From NCBI RefSeq assembly GCF_024124825.1, contig NZ_JAMXSS010000002.1, positions 186,001 to 250,000 of the forward strand: 64,000 nt of DNA. The letters run 5' to 3'. The position numbers were made by a program, and so were the translations under genes. Source of the stretch: Arthrobacter sp. H16F315 (lineage in GTDB: Bacteria > Actinomycetota > Actinomycetes > Actinomycetales > Micrococcaceae). The notes under the pieces are model-generated. The model was not told the origin of the DNA. It made no database searches and saw only the letters and a program-made list of their open reading frames with translations. This document shows positions 52,950-63,479 of the stretch, piece after piece. Each line of letters begins with the position of its first letter. Positions within the stretch are counted from its first letter, which is position 1.

Positions 52950-54601
52950 ATGACGGACCGCTGATCGTCCAGAGCGACAAAACGATCCTGCTCGAGGTGG
53001 ACCACGAGCTTGCCACCGAGGCCCGCCACGCCATCGCCGCGTTCGCCGAGCTGGAACGTGCACCCGAGCACATCCACAGCTACCGGCTCACGCCGCTGGG
53101 CCTCTGGAACGCCCGCGCGGCAGGCCTGGACGCCGAAAAAGTGCTGGACACCCTGCTGAAGTACTCCCGTTTCCCGGTTCCGCATTCCTTGTTGATCGAC
53201 GTTGAAGAGACCATGTCGCGGTACGGCCGGCTGCGGCTGGAGAAGGACCCGCAGCACGGCCTCGTGATGCGCACCTCGGACTATCCGGTCCTGGAAGAGA
53301 TCAGCCGTGCCAAGAAAATCGCCCCGCTGCTGGGCCCCAGGATCGACGGCGAGACTGTTGTGGTGCACTCCTCCCAGCGCGGGCAGCTGAAACAGCTGCT
53401 GCTCAAGATCGGCTGGCCGGCCGAGGATCTCGCAGGCTACGTCGATGGCACCCCGCACCCGATCTTGCTCAACGAAACCGGGTGGAAGCTGCGCCCGTAC
53501 CAGCAGCTGGCGATGGAGAACTTCTGGGCCGGCGGCAGCGGCGTGGTCGTACTGCCGTGCGGAGCCGGCAAAACCCTCGTTGGTGCCGCTGCGATGGCCA
53601 CCAGCTCCACCACAACGCTGATCCTGGTGACCAACACCGTCTCCGCCCGGCAGTGGAAGGACGAGCTGCTCAAGCGGACCTCCCTGACCGAGGAGGAGAT
53701 CGGCGAGTACTCGGGCTCCGTCAAGGAAGTCCGCCCGGTCACGATCGCCACCTACCAGGTACTGACCACCAAACGCGGCGGGCTCTACTCCCATTTGGAA
53801 CTCCTGGACGGCAACGACTGGGGGCTGATCATCTACGACGAGGTCCACCTCCTGCCGGCCCCGATCTTCCGGATGACAGCGGACCTGCAGGCTCGGCGCA
53901 GGCTCGGCCTCACCGCCACCCTGATCCGCGAGGACGGCCGGGAGGGCGAAGTCTTCAGCCTGATCGGCCCTAAGCGCTATGACGCGCCGTGGAAGGATAT
54001 CGAGGCCCAGGGGTACATCGCACCGGCCGACTGCGTGGAGGTTCGGATCGACCTGCCGCGGGACGAACGCGTAGCCTACGCGATGGCCGAGGAGGCGGAC
54101 AAGTACCGGCTCTGCGCGACGTCCGAGTCCAAGACTGTGGTGGTGGAACGGCTCGTAGCGGAGCATGCCGGCGAGCAGCTGCTGGTGATCGGCCAGTACA
54201 TCGACCAGTTGGATGAGATCGGCGAGCGCCTGCAGGCACCGGTGATCAAGGGTGACACGTCCGTGAAGGAACGCCAGAAGCTCTTTGACGCTTTTCGGGC
54301 CGGCGAGGTGCAGACCCTTGTGGTGTCCAAGGTCGCCAATTTCTCCATCGACCTGCCGGAGGCTTCGGTGGCGATCCAGGTGTCGGGTTCCTTTGGTTCC
54401 CGGCAGGAGGAGGCCCAGCGCCTTGGCCGGCTGCTGCGTCCTAAGAAGGACGGCCGCGCCGCACGCTTCTACTCCCTCGTGGCCAGGGACACCCTGGACC
54501 AGGAGTTCGCGGCCAAGCGCCAGCGCTTCCTCGCCGAGCAGGGTTATGCCTACCGGATCATGGACGCTAAGGACGTGGGGAGCAGCTCCGCCTCCGACTG
54601 A
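52946..54601 (+). CDS. DNA repair helicase XPB (ERCC3-like)
   Basis: A 551-residue superfamily-2 helicase. An N-terminal damage-recognition-like domain (about 1-180) precedes Walker A PCGAGKT, DEVH motif II (IYDEVHLLPAP), motif III GLTATLIREDG, and C-terminal motifs including SGSFGSRQEEAQRLGRLLRP (motif VI). It unwinds 3'-5' in nucleotide-excision-type repair or transcription-linked roles; bacterial function is not settled. The GTG start overlaps the stop of the helicase-associated partner. Confidence 0.93.
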   Translation: MNDGPLIVQSDKTILLEVDHELATEARHAIAAFAELERAPEHIHSYRLTPLGLWNARAAGLDAEKVLDTLLKYSRFPVPHSLLIDVEETMSRYGRLRLEKDPQHGLVMRTSDYPVLEEISRAKKIAPLLGPRIDGETVVVHSSQRGQLKQLLLKIGWPAEDLAGYVDGTPHPILLNETGWKLRPYQQLAMENFWAGGSGVVVLPCGAGKTLVGAAAMATSSTTTLILVTNTVSARQWKDELLKRTSLTEEEIGEYSGSVKEVRPVTIATYQVLTTKRGGLYSHLELLDGNDWGLIIYDEVHLLPAPIFRMTADLQARRRLGLTATLIREDGREGEVFSLIGPKRYDAPWKDIEAQGYIAPADCVEVRIDLPRDERVAYAMAEEADKYRLCATSESKTVVVERLVAEHAGEQLLVIGQYIDQLDEIGERLQAPVIKGDTSVKERQKLFDAFRAGEVQTLVVSKVANFSIDLPEASVAIQVSGSFGSRQEEAQRLGRLLRPKKDGRAARFYSLVARDTLDQEFAAKRQRFLAEQGYAYRIMDAKDVGSSSASD

Positions 54602-54640
54602 TCCGGGCACCGCCCCGTGCAGGGGCGGCGGGGCCCCGGG

Positions 54641-55515
54641 CTAGCGGGTATACGTTGACCCGTCCCGTTCCAGGGCGCCGGTACGCGGGTCCCGCTGGGG
54701 ACGCTGGTAGGCGAACTCGCCGCCGCTGCGGCCGCCGAAGGGGCGCCCGTGATCAGCAAATTCTTCCCGGAAGAACGCCAGACACCACTGACCCATTTGG
54801 AGGCGGGCGCCGGTGCGCAGCACCGAGGACGATCCCGGACCGAAGCTTCCGGTGACTTTGCCGTGCCGGACCAGGACGTATTCGTCCTGGTCATTGTGGA
54901 CTATTTCCGCATGCACGCCGTCGAGTCCGGGAAGCTGCAGTTCGGCGGATTCGTCACTGCCGATGCGCACCCGGTCCGCAGCAAGGCTAAATACCCGGGG
55001 AACCTGGCCGTTCCAGGCCTGCGCGTCCTGCACAAAGATCAGCCGGGGCTGTCCGCCGCCGCGGGTGTAGTGGGTGGTGGTAATGCGGCGGGCAATCCTG
55101 CGCTTGACGGTCGGCAGCAGCGGGAACAGGGTCCCGGGGGAAGCAGAGAAAACTTGCGGGCCGGCGCACGCCGGCCCTGTTTCAGGAGCGGCGCCAGCGC
55201 TCCCAGCTTTCCCAACTTGATGTGGGGTGACCTGGTGATCACACGCTGCGACGCCGGCACGTCGACGGCTCCGAGGCTGATGATTCTGCCCTCGGGTCCC
55301 TCGATAATCACCGTCAGGCCCTGCTCTGACAACGTTTTGGCCAAAGGCCTGATGTCGCCGAGCGTAGGCATCCGTTGCGACAGGAGGGCATCCATACGGT
55401 CCAGGGCGACGACGACTTCGCTGCCGGCCGCCGTCACCGATCCGCGAGCCTGTTCCCCGGTTGCCTCCTGCAGGGAAAAGTCCAGATTGATGTCGGCCCG
55501 GAAGCGCGGGGCCAT
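54641..55515 (-). CDS. FHA domain protein, frame broken
   Basis: About 291 residues. The N-terminal half (FRADINLDFSLQEATGEQ, then ALDRMDALLSQRMPTLGDI, TVIIEGPEGRIISLGAV) is of unknown type. The C-terminal half is a forkhead-associated domain (RVIRIGSDESAEL-like start as VRIGSDESAELQLPG, then GVHAEIVHND), which binds phosphothreonine. Frame switch at the G5 run 55136-55140 (one base missing) restores SLLPPGTLFPLLPTV. It is preceded directly by the 86-residue gene and convergent with XPB. Possible link to Ser/Thr kinase signalling. Confidence 0.75.
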
Positions 55516-55517
55516 GG

Positions 55518-55778
55518 TCAGCCCCTGTTCTCGTCGGAACCCAAGGCGTCCTTATCGCTGGTGGTCACTCGAAGGCTTCCGTTCAGCTTCCAGGTGGCGC
55601 GCGGCGCGTCCGGGCCGATGTCGCGGGGAACTTCGATGGTCATATCAATGAAGTTGTAGTTGATGGCAGCGCCTTTGCCGGTCAGATACGACCACATCTC
55701 CTCGGCAAGATCCGCCCAGTCGCGGATACTCCGGTCCGCAGGTCCGGCGCTGTCCACTGGGTTGCTCTCAGTCGTCAC
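55518..55778 (-). CDS. hypothetical protein (86 aa)
   Basis: A small soluble protein with helix (DWADLAEEMWSYLTGKG) followed by beta strands (AAINYNFIDMTIEVP, ATWKLNGSLRVTTSD). No recognised family. GTG at 55778 with AGAGGA upstream. It ends two bases before the FHA-domain gene, so the two are co-transcribed and probably act in the same process. Confidence 0.7.
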   Translation of the reverse strand: MTTESNPVDSAGPADRSIRDWADLAEEMWSYLTGKGAAINYNFIDMTIEVPRDIGPDAPRATWKLNGSLRVTTSDKDALGSDENRG

Positions 55779-55982
55779 TTTGTGTCCTCTTCATTGAGTA
55801 CCGCCCAAGCCGCCGCGGCAGAGTGTTTTCGATAGGGTCACTCTACTGGCGGTGCCCGTGCAGGGGAATGGTATTGCCCTGCAGCCTGCCCCTCCGACGG
55901 TGTCCGCGCCTGCCGCCGCCGGCCCCCGTACACACTCAACACACATCCATCGTTCAGAAAACTCCCAGATTCTGGGAGGATC

Positions 55983-56702
55983 ATGGGAACTATGAAAAAG
56001 AACGGTCCCGAAGCCAAGCTGCTCGTCGTCGATGATGAACCAAACATCCGCGAGCTGCTCTCTACCTCGCTGCGCTTTGCCGGCTTTGAAGTCGTCTCGG
56101 CGTCCAACGGCCGCGAGGCCCTGGCTGCCGCGGAACTCCATGCCCCGGACCTGGCGGTCCTGGACGTGATGCTGCCCGATATGGACGGTTTCACCGTCAC
56201 CAGGCGGCTGCGCGCGGCGGGAAAGCACTTTCCCGTCCTTTTTTTGACCGCCAAGGACGACACCGAAGACAAGGTCATGGGTCTGACGGTAGGCGGCGAC
56301 GACTATGTCACCAAACCGTTCAGCCTCGACGAGGTCGTGGCACGGATCCGTGCTGTTCTTCGCCGCACGCAGCCCCTGCAGGATGACGATGCGGTGATCC
56401 GCGTCGACGACCTGGAGCTCGACGACGACGCCCACGAAGTCCGCCGCGGCGGGACGGTGATCGAGTTGTCCCCCACCGAATTCAAGCTCCTGCGGTACCT
56501 CATGCTGAACCCCAACCGGGTGCTGTCCAAGGCCCAGATCCTGGACCACGTTTGGGAATACGACTTCAACGGAGACGCCTCGATCGTTGAGTCTTACATC
56601 TCCTACCTGCGCCGCAAGGTGGACATCGATCCCGACGCGCCGGCCCTCATCCAGACCAAACGGGGTGTGGGCTACGTGCTGCGGACGGCCGAGAAGCGCT
56701 GA
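55983..56702 (+). CDS. OmpR-family response regulator
   Basis: A 239-residue two-component regulator. Receiver domain with acidic pair VVDDEPNI, phosphoacceptor Asp in VLDVMLPDMDG and the Lys in VTKPFSLDE; winged-helix effector domain with LSPTEFKLLRYLM and GDASIVESYISYLRRKVD. It resembles TrcR/MprA-type actinobacterial regulators. ATG at 55983 with GGGAGG upstream. It is three bases from the sensor kinase gene. Confidence 0.93.
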   Translation: MGTMKKNGPEAKLLVVDDEPNIRELLSTSLRFAGFEVVSASNGREALAAAELHAPDLAVLDVMLPDMDGFTVTRRLRAAGKHFPVLFLTAKDDTEDKVMGLTVGGDDYVTKPFSLDEVVARIRAVLRRTQPLQDDDAVIRVDDLELDDDAHEVRRGGTVIELSPTEFKLLRYLMLNPNRVLSKAQILDHVWEYDFNGDASIVESYISYLRRKVDIDPDAPALIQTKRGVGYVLRTAEKR

Positions 56703-56704
56703 CC

Positions 56705-58213
56705 TTGTTGCTCCACCGTTGGAAGTCGGCATCGCTGAGGTCACAGCTGGTCGCCATCATGACCGCCCTGATGCTGGTGGCCCTCACTGCCACCGGCGCA
56801 GGAACCCTGACCCTGCTGCACAGCTACCTCCAGGGGCAGGTCGACGACAAGCTCCGGGCCGCCGTCGCCTCGGTCCGGCAGCAACAGTCCTTTAGCCAGC
56901 TGCAGGACCAGAACCAGAACATCCCTACCGACTACTCGCTGATGCTGTTCGCGCCGGGACAGAAGCCTGTGCCGTTCGGCGGAGACAAGGAAATACACCC
57001 GGAAATCACCGGTATCAGCCCCGCGGATGTTGTCGGTCTCCAGCAGGTCCCGTTCCAGGTCCGCGGAACGGACGGGCACAACTGGCGGGTGGTCGCCCTC
57101 AACGTCGTCGACAGCAACGAGCGAACCTCCGTCGTTGTCATCGGACTGCCCTTGTGGCCGGTCGATTCCGTGATGGAACACGCGGTGCTGGTGGTCGTCG
57201 GCGTCGGGCTGCTGACCCTTGTCCTGGCCTTTTTCATCGCCACGTGGAGCATCTCCCGGTCCTTCCGGCCGCTGGCCCGGGTCGAAAAAACGGCTGCAGC
57301 CATTGCGGCCGGCGATCTCTCCCGGCGTGTCGACGTCGACACACCCCACACTGAGGTGGGCCGGCTGGGCACCTCCCTTAACGCCATGCTCGCCCACATT
57401 GAAACTGCCTTCGCCGCCCGGATGGCCTCGGAAGCGAAGATGCGCCGCTTCGCCGCCGACGCCTCCCATGAACTGCGCACCCCCCTCGTAACGATCCGCG
57501 GCTTCTCCGAGCTGTACCGGCAAGGCGCCCTCGCCACCCCGGCGGACGTGGCGACTGCCATGGGCCGAATCGAAAGCGAAGCCAAGCGGATGGGGACCAT
57601 GGTGGAGGACCTGCTGCTGCTCGCCAGGATCGACGAGCAGCGCCCGTTGCAGCAGAAGCCCGCCGATCTGCTGCTGATTGCCAATGACGCCGTTGTTGAC
57701 ACCCAGGCGAGCGACCGCGGACGCACCATCTCACTGGCCGGGCTGGAGGGCCGTCCGCCGGCACCGGCGCCGGTCATTGGTGACGAGGCGAAATTGCGGC
57801 AGGTCGTGGGGAATCTGGTGGGCAACGCCCTGCGCTACACGCCGGAGGGAACGCCGATCGAACTTGCCGTCGGCGTACGGACCGCCGCGGACGGCAGCCG
57901 GCAGTCCGTGATCGAGGTCCGCGACCACGGCCCGGGGGTTCCCGACGAGGAAGCCGCGAGGATCTTTGAGCGGTTTTACCGGGCGGACACTTCCCGAACG
58001 CGGGAGACCGGCGGCAGCGGCCTGGGACTGGCTATTGTCGCGGCCATTGTCGGCTCGCATGCCGGCACGGTCAGGGCCGCGAAGACCGATGGCGGCGGGG
58101 CAACCCTGGTGGTCAGCCTGCCGTACCTGGACGGGGTGGCGGCGGACGACGGTTCGGCCGACAGCACGGTCGCCGGTGAAACGGCCTCCTCCGGTGGCGG
58201 TTCCGGGAAGTAG
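56705..58213 (+). CDS. sensor histidine kinase
   Basis: A 502-residue membrane kinase: first membrane helix about 15-40, an extracytoplasmic domain of about 110 residues, second helix about 152-172, HAMP (SRSFRPLARVEKTAAAIAAGD), HisKA with phospho-His in DASHELRTPLVTIRG, and HATPase with N box VGNLVGNALRYTPEG, DHGPGVPDE, FERFYRAD and GGSGLGLAIV. It is partner of the upstream OmpR-type regulator. The start is TTG at 56705 or the adjacent codon; the signal sensed is unknown. A Ser/Gly-rich tail of about 25 residues closes the protein. Confidence 0.93.
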   Translation: MLLHRWKSASLRSQLVAIMTALMLVALTATGAGTLTLLHSYLQGQVDDKLRAAVASVRQQQSFSQLQDQNQNIPTDYSLMLFAPGQKPVPFGGDKEIHPEITGISPADVVGLQQVPFQVRGTDGHNWRVVALNVVDSNERTSVVVIGLPLWPVDSVMEHAVLVVVGVGLLTLVLAFFIATWSISRSFRPLARVEKTAAAIAAGDLSRRVDVDTPHTEVGRLGTSLNAMLAHIETAFAARMASEAKMRRFAADASHELRTPLVTIRGFSELYRQGALATPADVATAMGRIESEAKRMGTMVEDLLLLARIDEQRPLQQKPADLLLIANDAVVDTQASDRGRTISLAGLEGRPPAPAPVIGDEAKLRQVVGNLVGNALRYTPEGTPIELAVGVRTAADGSRQSVIEVRDHGPGVPDEEAARIFERFYRADTSRTRETGGSGLGLAIVAAIVGSHAGTVRAAKTDGGGATLVVSLPYLDGVAADDGSADSTVAGETASSGGGSGK

Positions 58214-58336
58214 GCTTTTCGCGATCGTTGCGGCCTTATCCACATAAGCGGGCCACCCGCTTCCGGGGACCTGGTGGATTTCCTAGGCTCGGGGTGACCG
58301 GATATCCCGGAGCATCCACTGCAGAGAGGTCATCCC

Positions 58337-58624
58337 ATGAGCATTATCTCCGTCGATACTGAACTCCTCGAGCTCAAGTCGGCAACCGTCAAAGCCACGG
58401 TCGACCGGATCAGCGCCGACGTGCAGGCAATGAAAAGCGGGCTCGATGAGCTGCAGGCCACGTGGCGCGGCGCGGCGGCCACCAACTTCCAGGCCTTGGT
58501 GTCCGAGTGGACCCTCACCCAGGGAAAAGTGGAGGCGTCGCTGGCCTCCATCAACCTGGCACTGAACTCCGCCGCAGCGAGCTACGCCCAAGCCGAGCTG
58601 AACAACACCCAACGTTTCAGTTGA
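58337..58624 (+). CDS. WXG100 family protein (WRG variant)
   Basis: A 95-residue helical hairpin protein: helix 1 (VKATVDRISADVQAMKSGLDEL), turn TWRGAAATNF carrying the WxG signature as WRG, then helix 2 (VEASLASINLALNSAAASYAQ). This is the ESAT-6/CFP-10-like fold. WXG100 proteins are usually exported by ESX/type VII systems. No ESX ATPase or second WXG gene is in the window, so it is an orphan here. ATG at 58337 with AGAGAGG upstream. Confidence 0.88.
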   Translation: MSIISVDTELLELKSATVKATVDRISADVQAMKSGLDELQATWRGAAATNFQALVSEWTLTQGKVEASLASINLALNSAAASYAQAELNNTQRFS

Positions 58625-58668
58625 CCGGCAGTGCCCGTCAGAGCGGGATTCAGCCCCCCGGCGCGGGT

Positions 58669-59634
58669 TCAGGCTTCGGGAGTGCCCTGGTGGAAGCGAA
58701 GACGCCATTGCGCCCCGTCCTGGACCCACAGGGAGCTGCGCAGGGCTGCTGCGGCCCGGGTGTGGCTGCGGTACGTCAGGAGGACTGAGTGCTCTCCCAC
58801 CCGGTCTGCTCCCAGTACCTCCATCTCGACGGCGCCATCGGGGCGCTCTTGGAGGGACATCATCACGGCGTCCCGCGTCCAGATCCGGCCCGAGCTGCCA
58901 ATCTCGGTGTAGTCCGGGTGCAGCAGCACTCCCGTGCGTCCGACGTCGGCGCGTGTGTCCGGGCGGAGCAACTCGCGTTCGAGTGCCTCGACGATCGCTT
59001 CCGGGCTCGCGTCAATGCCGGGTGCGGGCATTGCGTCCCCGTCGAGCTCGCTGAAGAGGTCCGGTTCGTCAAAAACGGACGCTTCAGCGAGAACGCGCTG
59101 CTGGCGGGCCGTCGCCGCTTGCGGCACCGCCCGCCCGGATGTGGGCGGCGCAGCGGCTGCGGTGTTCTCGGAGCCGAACCCGGGCCCCTGACGGACTGCA
59201 ACACCCTGCTGGTAGGCCGTCGCAGCGGCCCGGGCCCGGTCATCCGCCGCCTCGTTAAGATCATGCCCGGCGTGGCCGCGCACCCATTCGAAGGTGTACT
59301 TGCGGCCCACCAGGGCCTGGTCGATTTCCTTGAGCAACTCCACATTCATCACCGGCTTGCCGTCGGCTTTGCGCCAGCCCTTGCGCTTCCATCCTGGCAT
59401 CCACTTGGTGACGGAATTGATGACGTACTGGCTGTCGCAGAGGATGTGCAGGTCCTCGCCGGACAGGTGCGCGGTCGAGCGCACCAGGTCCAGCACTGCC
59501 ATAAGCTCGCCCATGTTGTTGGTGCCGTGCGGCCATCCCCCGGCCCGCCAGCAGTCATCGTCCACGTACCAGGCCCACCCGGCCGGGCCGGGATTTCCTA
59601 AAGCCGAACCGTCGGCTGCCGCTGTAATCGTCAC
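58669..59634 (-). CDS. rnhA: ribonuclease HI fused to a DUF4440-like domain
   Basis: About 321 residues. The N-terminal RNase HI domain (about 1-150) has all catalytic acids in order: [31 protein letters not shown] and the [15 protein letters not shown] end, so it should cleave RNA in RNA:DNA hybrids. A low-complexity linker follows, then a DUF4440/NTF2-like domain (about 215-321: [47 protein letters not shown]). The GTG start at 59634 has AGGATGG upstream; an earlier in-frame start would add a low-complexity tail. Confidence 0.88.
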   Translation of the reverse strand: MTITAAADGSALGNPGPAGWAWYVDDDCWRAGGWPHGTNNMGELMAVLDLVRSTAHLSGEDLHILCDSQYVINSVTKWMPGWKRKGWRKADGKPVMNVELLKEIDQALVGRKYTFEWVRGHAGHDLNEAADDRARAAATAYQQGVAVRQGPGFGSENTAAAAPPTSGRAVPQAATARQQRVLAEASVFDEPDLFSELDGDAMPAPGIDASPEAIVEALERELLRPDTRADVGRTGVLLHPDYTEIGSSGRIWTRDAVMMSLQERPDGAVEMEVLGADRVGEHSVLLTYRSHTRAAAALRSSLWVQDGAQWRLRFHQGTPEA

Positions 59635-59696
59635 TGCACCATCCTGCCAGACCCGCACCGCCGTCGGCGCCCCGCCGGGGTGGTTGGCACTCACGC

Positions 59697-59732
59697 CGAC
59701 GGCGGCCCCGCCCGAAGGAGGGACCGCCGTCG
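59697..59732. terminator. hairpin after groEL
   Basis: CGACGGCGG (59697-59705) pairs with CCGCCGTCG (59724-59732), extended by an interrupted CCC/GGG pair. It lies 48 bases past the groEL stop, before the RNase HI gene. Confidence 0.65.
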
Positions 59733-59780
59733 TTATACGCACATTTCAGGGCCGAGGTTCCGGCCCCGGCAGTCGGTTGG

Positions 59781-61525
<1,745 letters not shown>

Positions 61526-61618
61526 TCACCCCAACCAGGTATTTCTCTCGCTCCCGGCTCGGCCGCCTCAACTCCGCAGCCGGTCGAACCGGGCGTCGTT
61601 TTAGCAGTCAATGCGCAG

Positions 61619-61662
61619 GAGTGCTAACTCAATAATTAGCACTCCCCCGGGGAGAGTGCAAG
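61619..61662 (-). promoter_or_regulatory. CIRCE element (HrcA operator) with an extra half-site
   Basis: TTAGCACTC (61636-61644), a 9-base spacer, then GAGTGCAAG (61654-61662): a CIRCE with two mismatches. A third half-site, GAGTGCTAA, lies at 61619-61627 with an 8-base spacer. The element sits 219 bases upstream of the groEL start and predicts HrcA repression relieved by heat. Confidence 0.9.
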
Positions 61663-61734
61663 CAGTAGGCGCGCCGAAAAGCTGCTGTCGGCCAACTGGC
61701 ACCGTTCCGGAACGACGCAATACGCTACGGGCGA

Positions 61735-63005
61735 TCACTTCCCGCTGCTGCCCGCCGTTTCGCTGCCGCTCATGGTTGCCGTGTTGTCCGGTCCGTAAGT
61801 GTAGAGAACGTAGTTTGCGGAGCTGACGTCACCGTGGCCATCGAAAGTGATCCGCCCGGATTGGCCGTCGTAGTCGGGACGCTTGCCGGCCCGCAGAGTG
61901 TCGAGGCATTCCTGGTAGCTCTTGCACACCTCGGCCGCGCCCGAAGGCCCGGTGCCGCCGGACGTCTCGGCGCTGCCGCCTGAGACCGCCACGAGACCGG
62001 CGGCGATGGAGGTGCCGGCGTCATCCTGCGCCGCTGCGGCGGCGATGGCGGCGAGGTTCACGGCGTCGTACGCCTCCGCGGCAAACGCCATGTCCTTCAA
62101 CCCGGGATCCACGGAGACCAGCTCGCCCTGGAATTTTGCTGAGGCGAAAGTTCCCGGCAGGATCCCGCGGGCACCGTCGAGGGCGCTGGAGCCGAGTCCT
62201 GAACCGTACTGGTTGACCGCCCCGTCGGCGAGGATGAGCTTCTTTCCGGCAACTCCGGCGTTGTTCAGCTCGGCGATGGCGCCTTGGGCGGCTGCGCGGG
62301 AAATCAGCACGACGGCATCTGGAGCCGCGGCCTTGACGGCAGCCGCCGCCTGCTGCGCCTGTCCCGGGGCGAACCCGACGACGGCGGCGGTCCCGAGGCC
62401 GGACGCCTTGGCCGCGGCTGCCACAGCGTTGGATACATCCTTTCCGTAGCTGCCTTCTTCGTACACCACGCCGATGGTTGCGGCGCCACCGTCCTTGGCG
62501 AGCTTAACGAGTACGGGCGCCTGTGCGATGTCGGCCGCCGAAGTCCGGAAATAGAAGCCCTTACTTGGATAACTGCTGAGGCCGCTGGCGGAATTTGCTG
62601 GTGAAATCACGGCAATCCTGGCAGCGGACAGGACATCGATGGCGGCCGGCGCCCTGCTGGAATCCGTTGGACCGATAACCACGTCGGCTTTGGCGGCAAC
62701 CAGCGCCTTGGCCTGCGCTGCCGTGTCAACACTGATTGTTGCCGGCAGCAGTTCCACCGGCTTGCCCTTGTGCCCGCCGGCGGCATTGATCTCCCTGACG
62801 GCCAGTTGCGCCGCCGCCAGTTGGGGGGCGTTAAGGAAATTCTGCGCCCCGGTATTGTCCAGGATCAACCCGATGCGCAGGGTGCCGTCACCGCTCGCTT
62901 CTGCCGGCTCAACGCGGGCGCCCCGGCCGGGCCCAGGCAGGCGGTGGTGGTCAACGCGGCCACAGCAGCCACCACGGCCGCTCGTCCCAGCCGCAGCGGG
63001 GCCAT
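61735..63005 (-). CDS. ABC transporter substrate-binding lipoprotein (Leu/Ile/Val type), frame broken
   Basis: About 423 residues. Signal with lipobox ([20 protein letters not shown], then TAC), then a type-I periplasmic-binding fold: [53 protein letters not shown], and [16 protein letters not shown] near the end. It binds branched-chain amino acids or related compounds outside the membrane. The frame changes at the C4 run 62921-62924 (one base missing), which falls between lipobox and binding domain. ATG at 63005 is chosen; a GTG overlapping the cold-shock stop (63092) is the alternative. No permease genes are adjacent. Confidence 0.85.
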
Positions 63006-63088
63006 CCGGCGGGCGACAGTGCCGGCGTCGGTCCGTCGAGCGGACACATCGTGGCCTGGGCCGCTGGACGCCTGCGGTGCGGTGTCCG

Positions 63089-63294
63089 TCACGGGGCGGG
63101 CCTGACGCTTTCGGCCTGCGGGCCCTTCTCGCCCTCGCCGACTTCGAGCTCCACACGCTGGCCCTCCGCCAGGGAACGCTGGCCGTCCCCGCAAGGGCAG
63201 ACCAGTGCACAAAGACGTCTGCGCCGGAGCTGTCTACGGTGATAAAGCCGTAGCCCTTGTCGGCGTTAAACCACTTGACGGTTCCCAATGCCAT
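63089..63294 (-). CDS. cold-shock protein (CspA family), frame broken
   Basis: About 68 residues: [20 protein letters not shown] with RNP1 KGYGFI, RNP2 VFVHWSA, and the C-terminal half [20 protein letters not shown]. It binds single-stranded nucleic acid as an RNA chaperone. The frame is interrupted at the C4 run 63187-63190 (one base missing); restoring it yields a standard-length CspA. As sequenced, the first half reads on into the next gene's frame and gives a false fusion. ATG at 63294. Confidence 0.9.
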
Positions 63295-63479
63295 GGTGTC
63301 CACACTTTCAGTTGCCCAGCGGGCGCCCCAGCATCCGCCGGGCCGGGGAGTGCTAAAAACTAAGTCCGCAAGTACTGTACCCGCAGCTTTATGCTGCCGC
63401 GCAGCCCTGGGGCGCCACTGCCGGTCAATAGTTATTTAGGCGTAACCGGAACAGCTAGCTAAGGCGCAAGCGGACCGGG

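Noticed and set aside
61735..63303. Apparent fusion of a cold-shock domain to a substrate-binding protein in one open frame
   Set aside because: Both genes carry a one-base loss at a C4 run. Repairing these gives a normal 68-residue CspA with its own stop and a separate lipoprotein with its own signal sequence.
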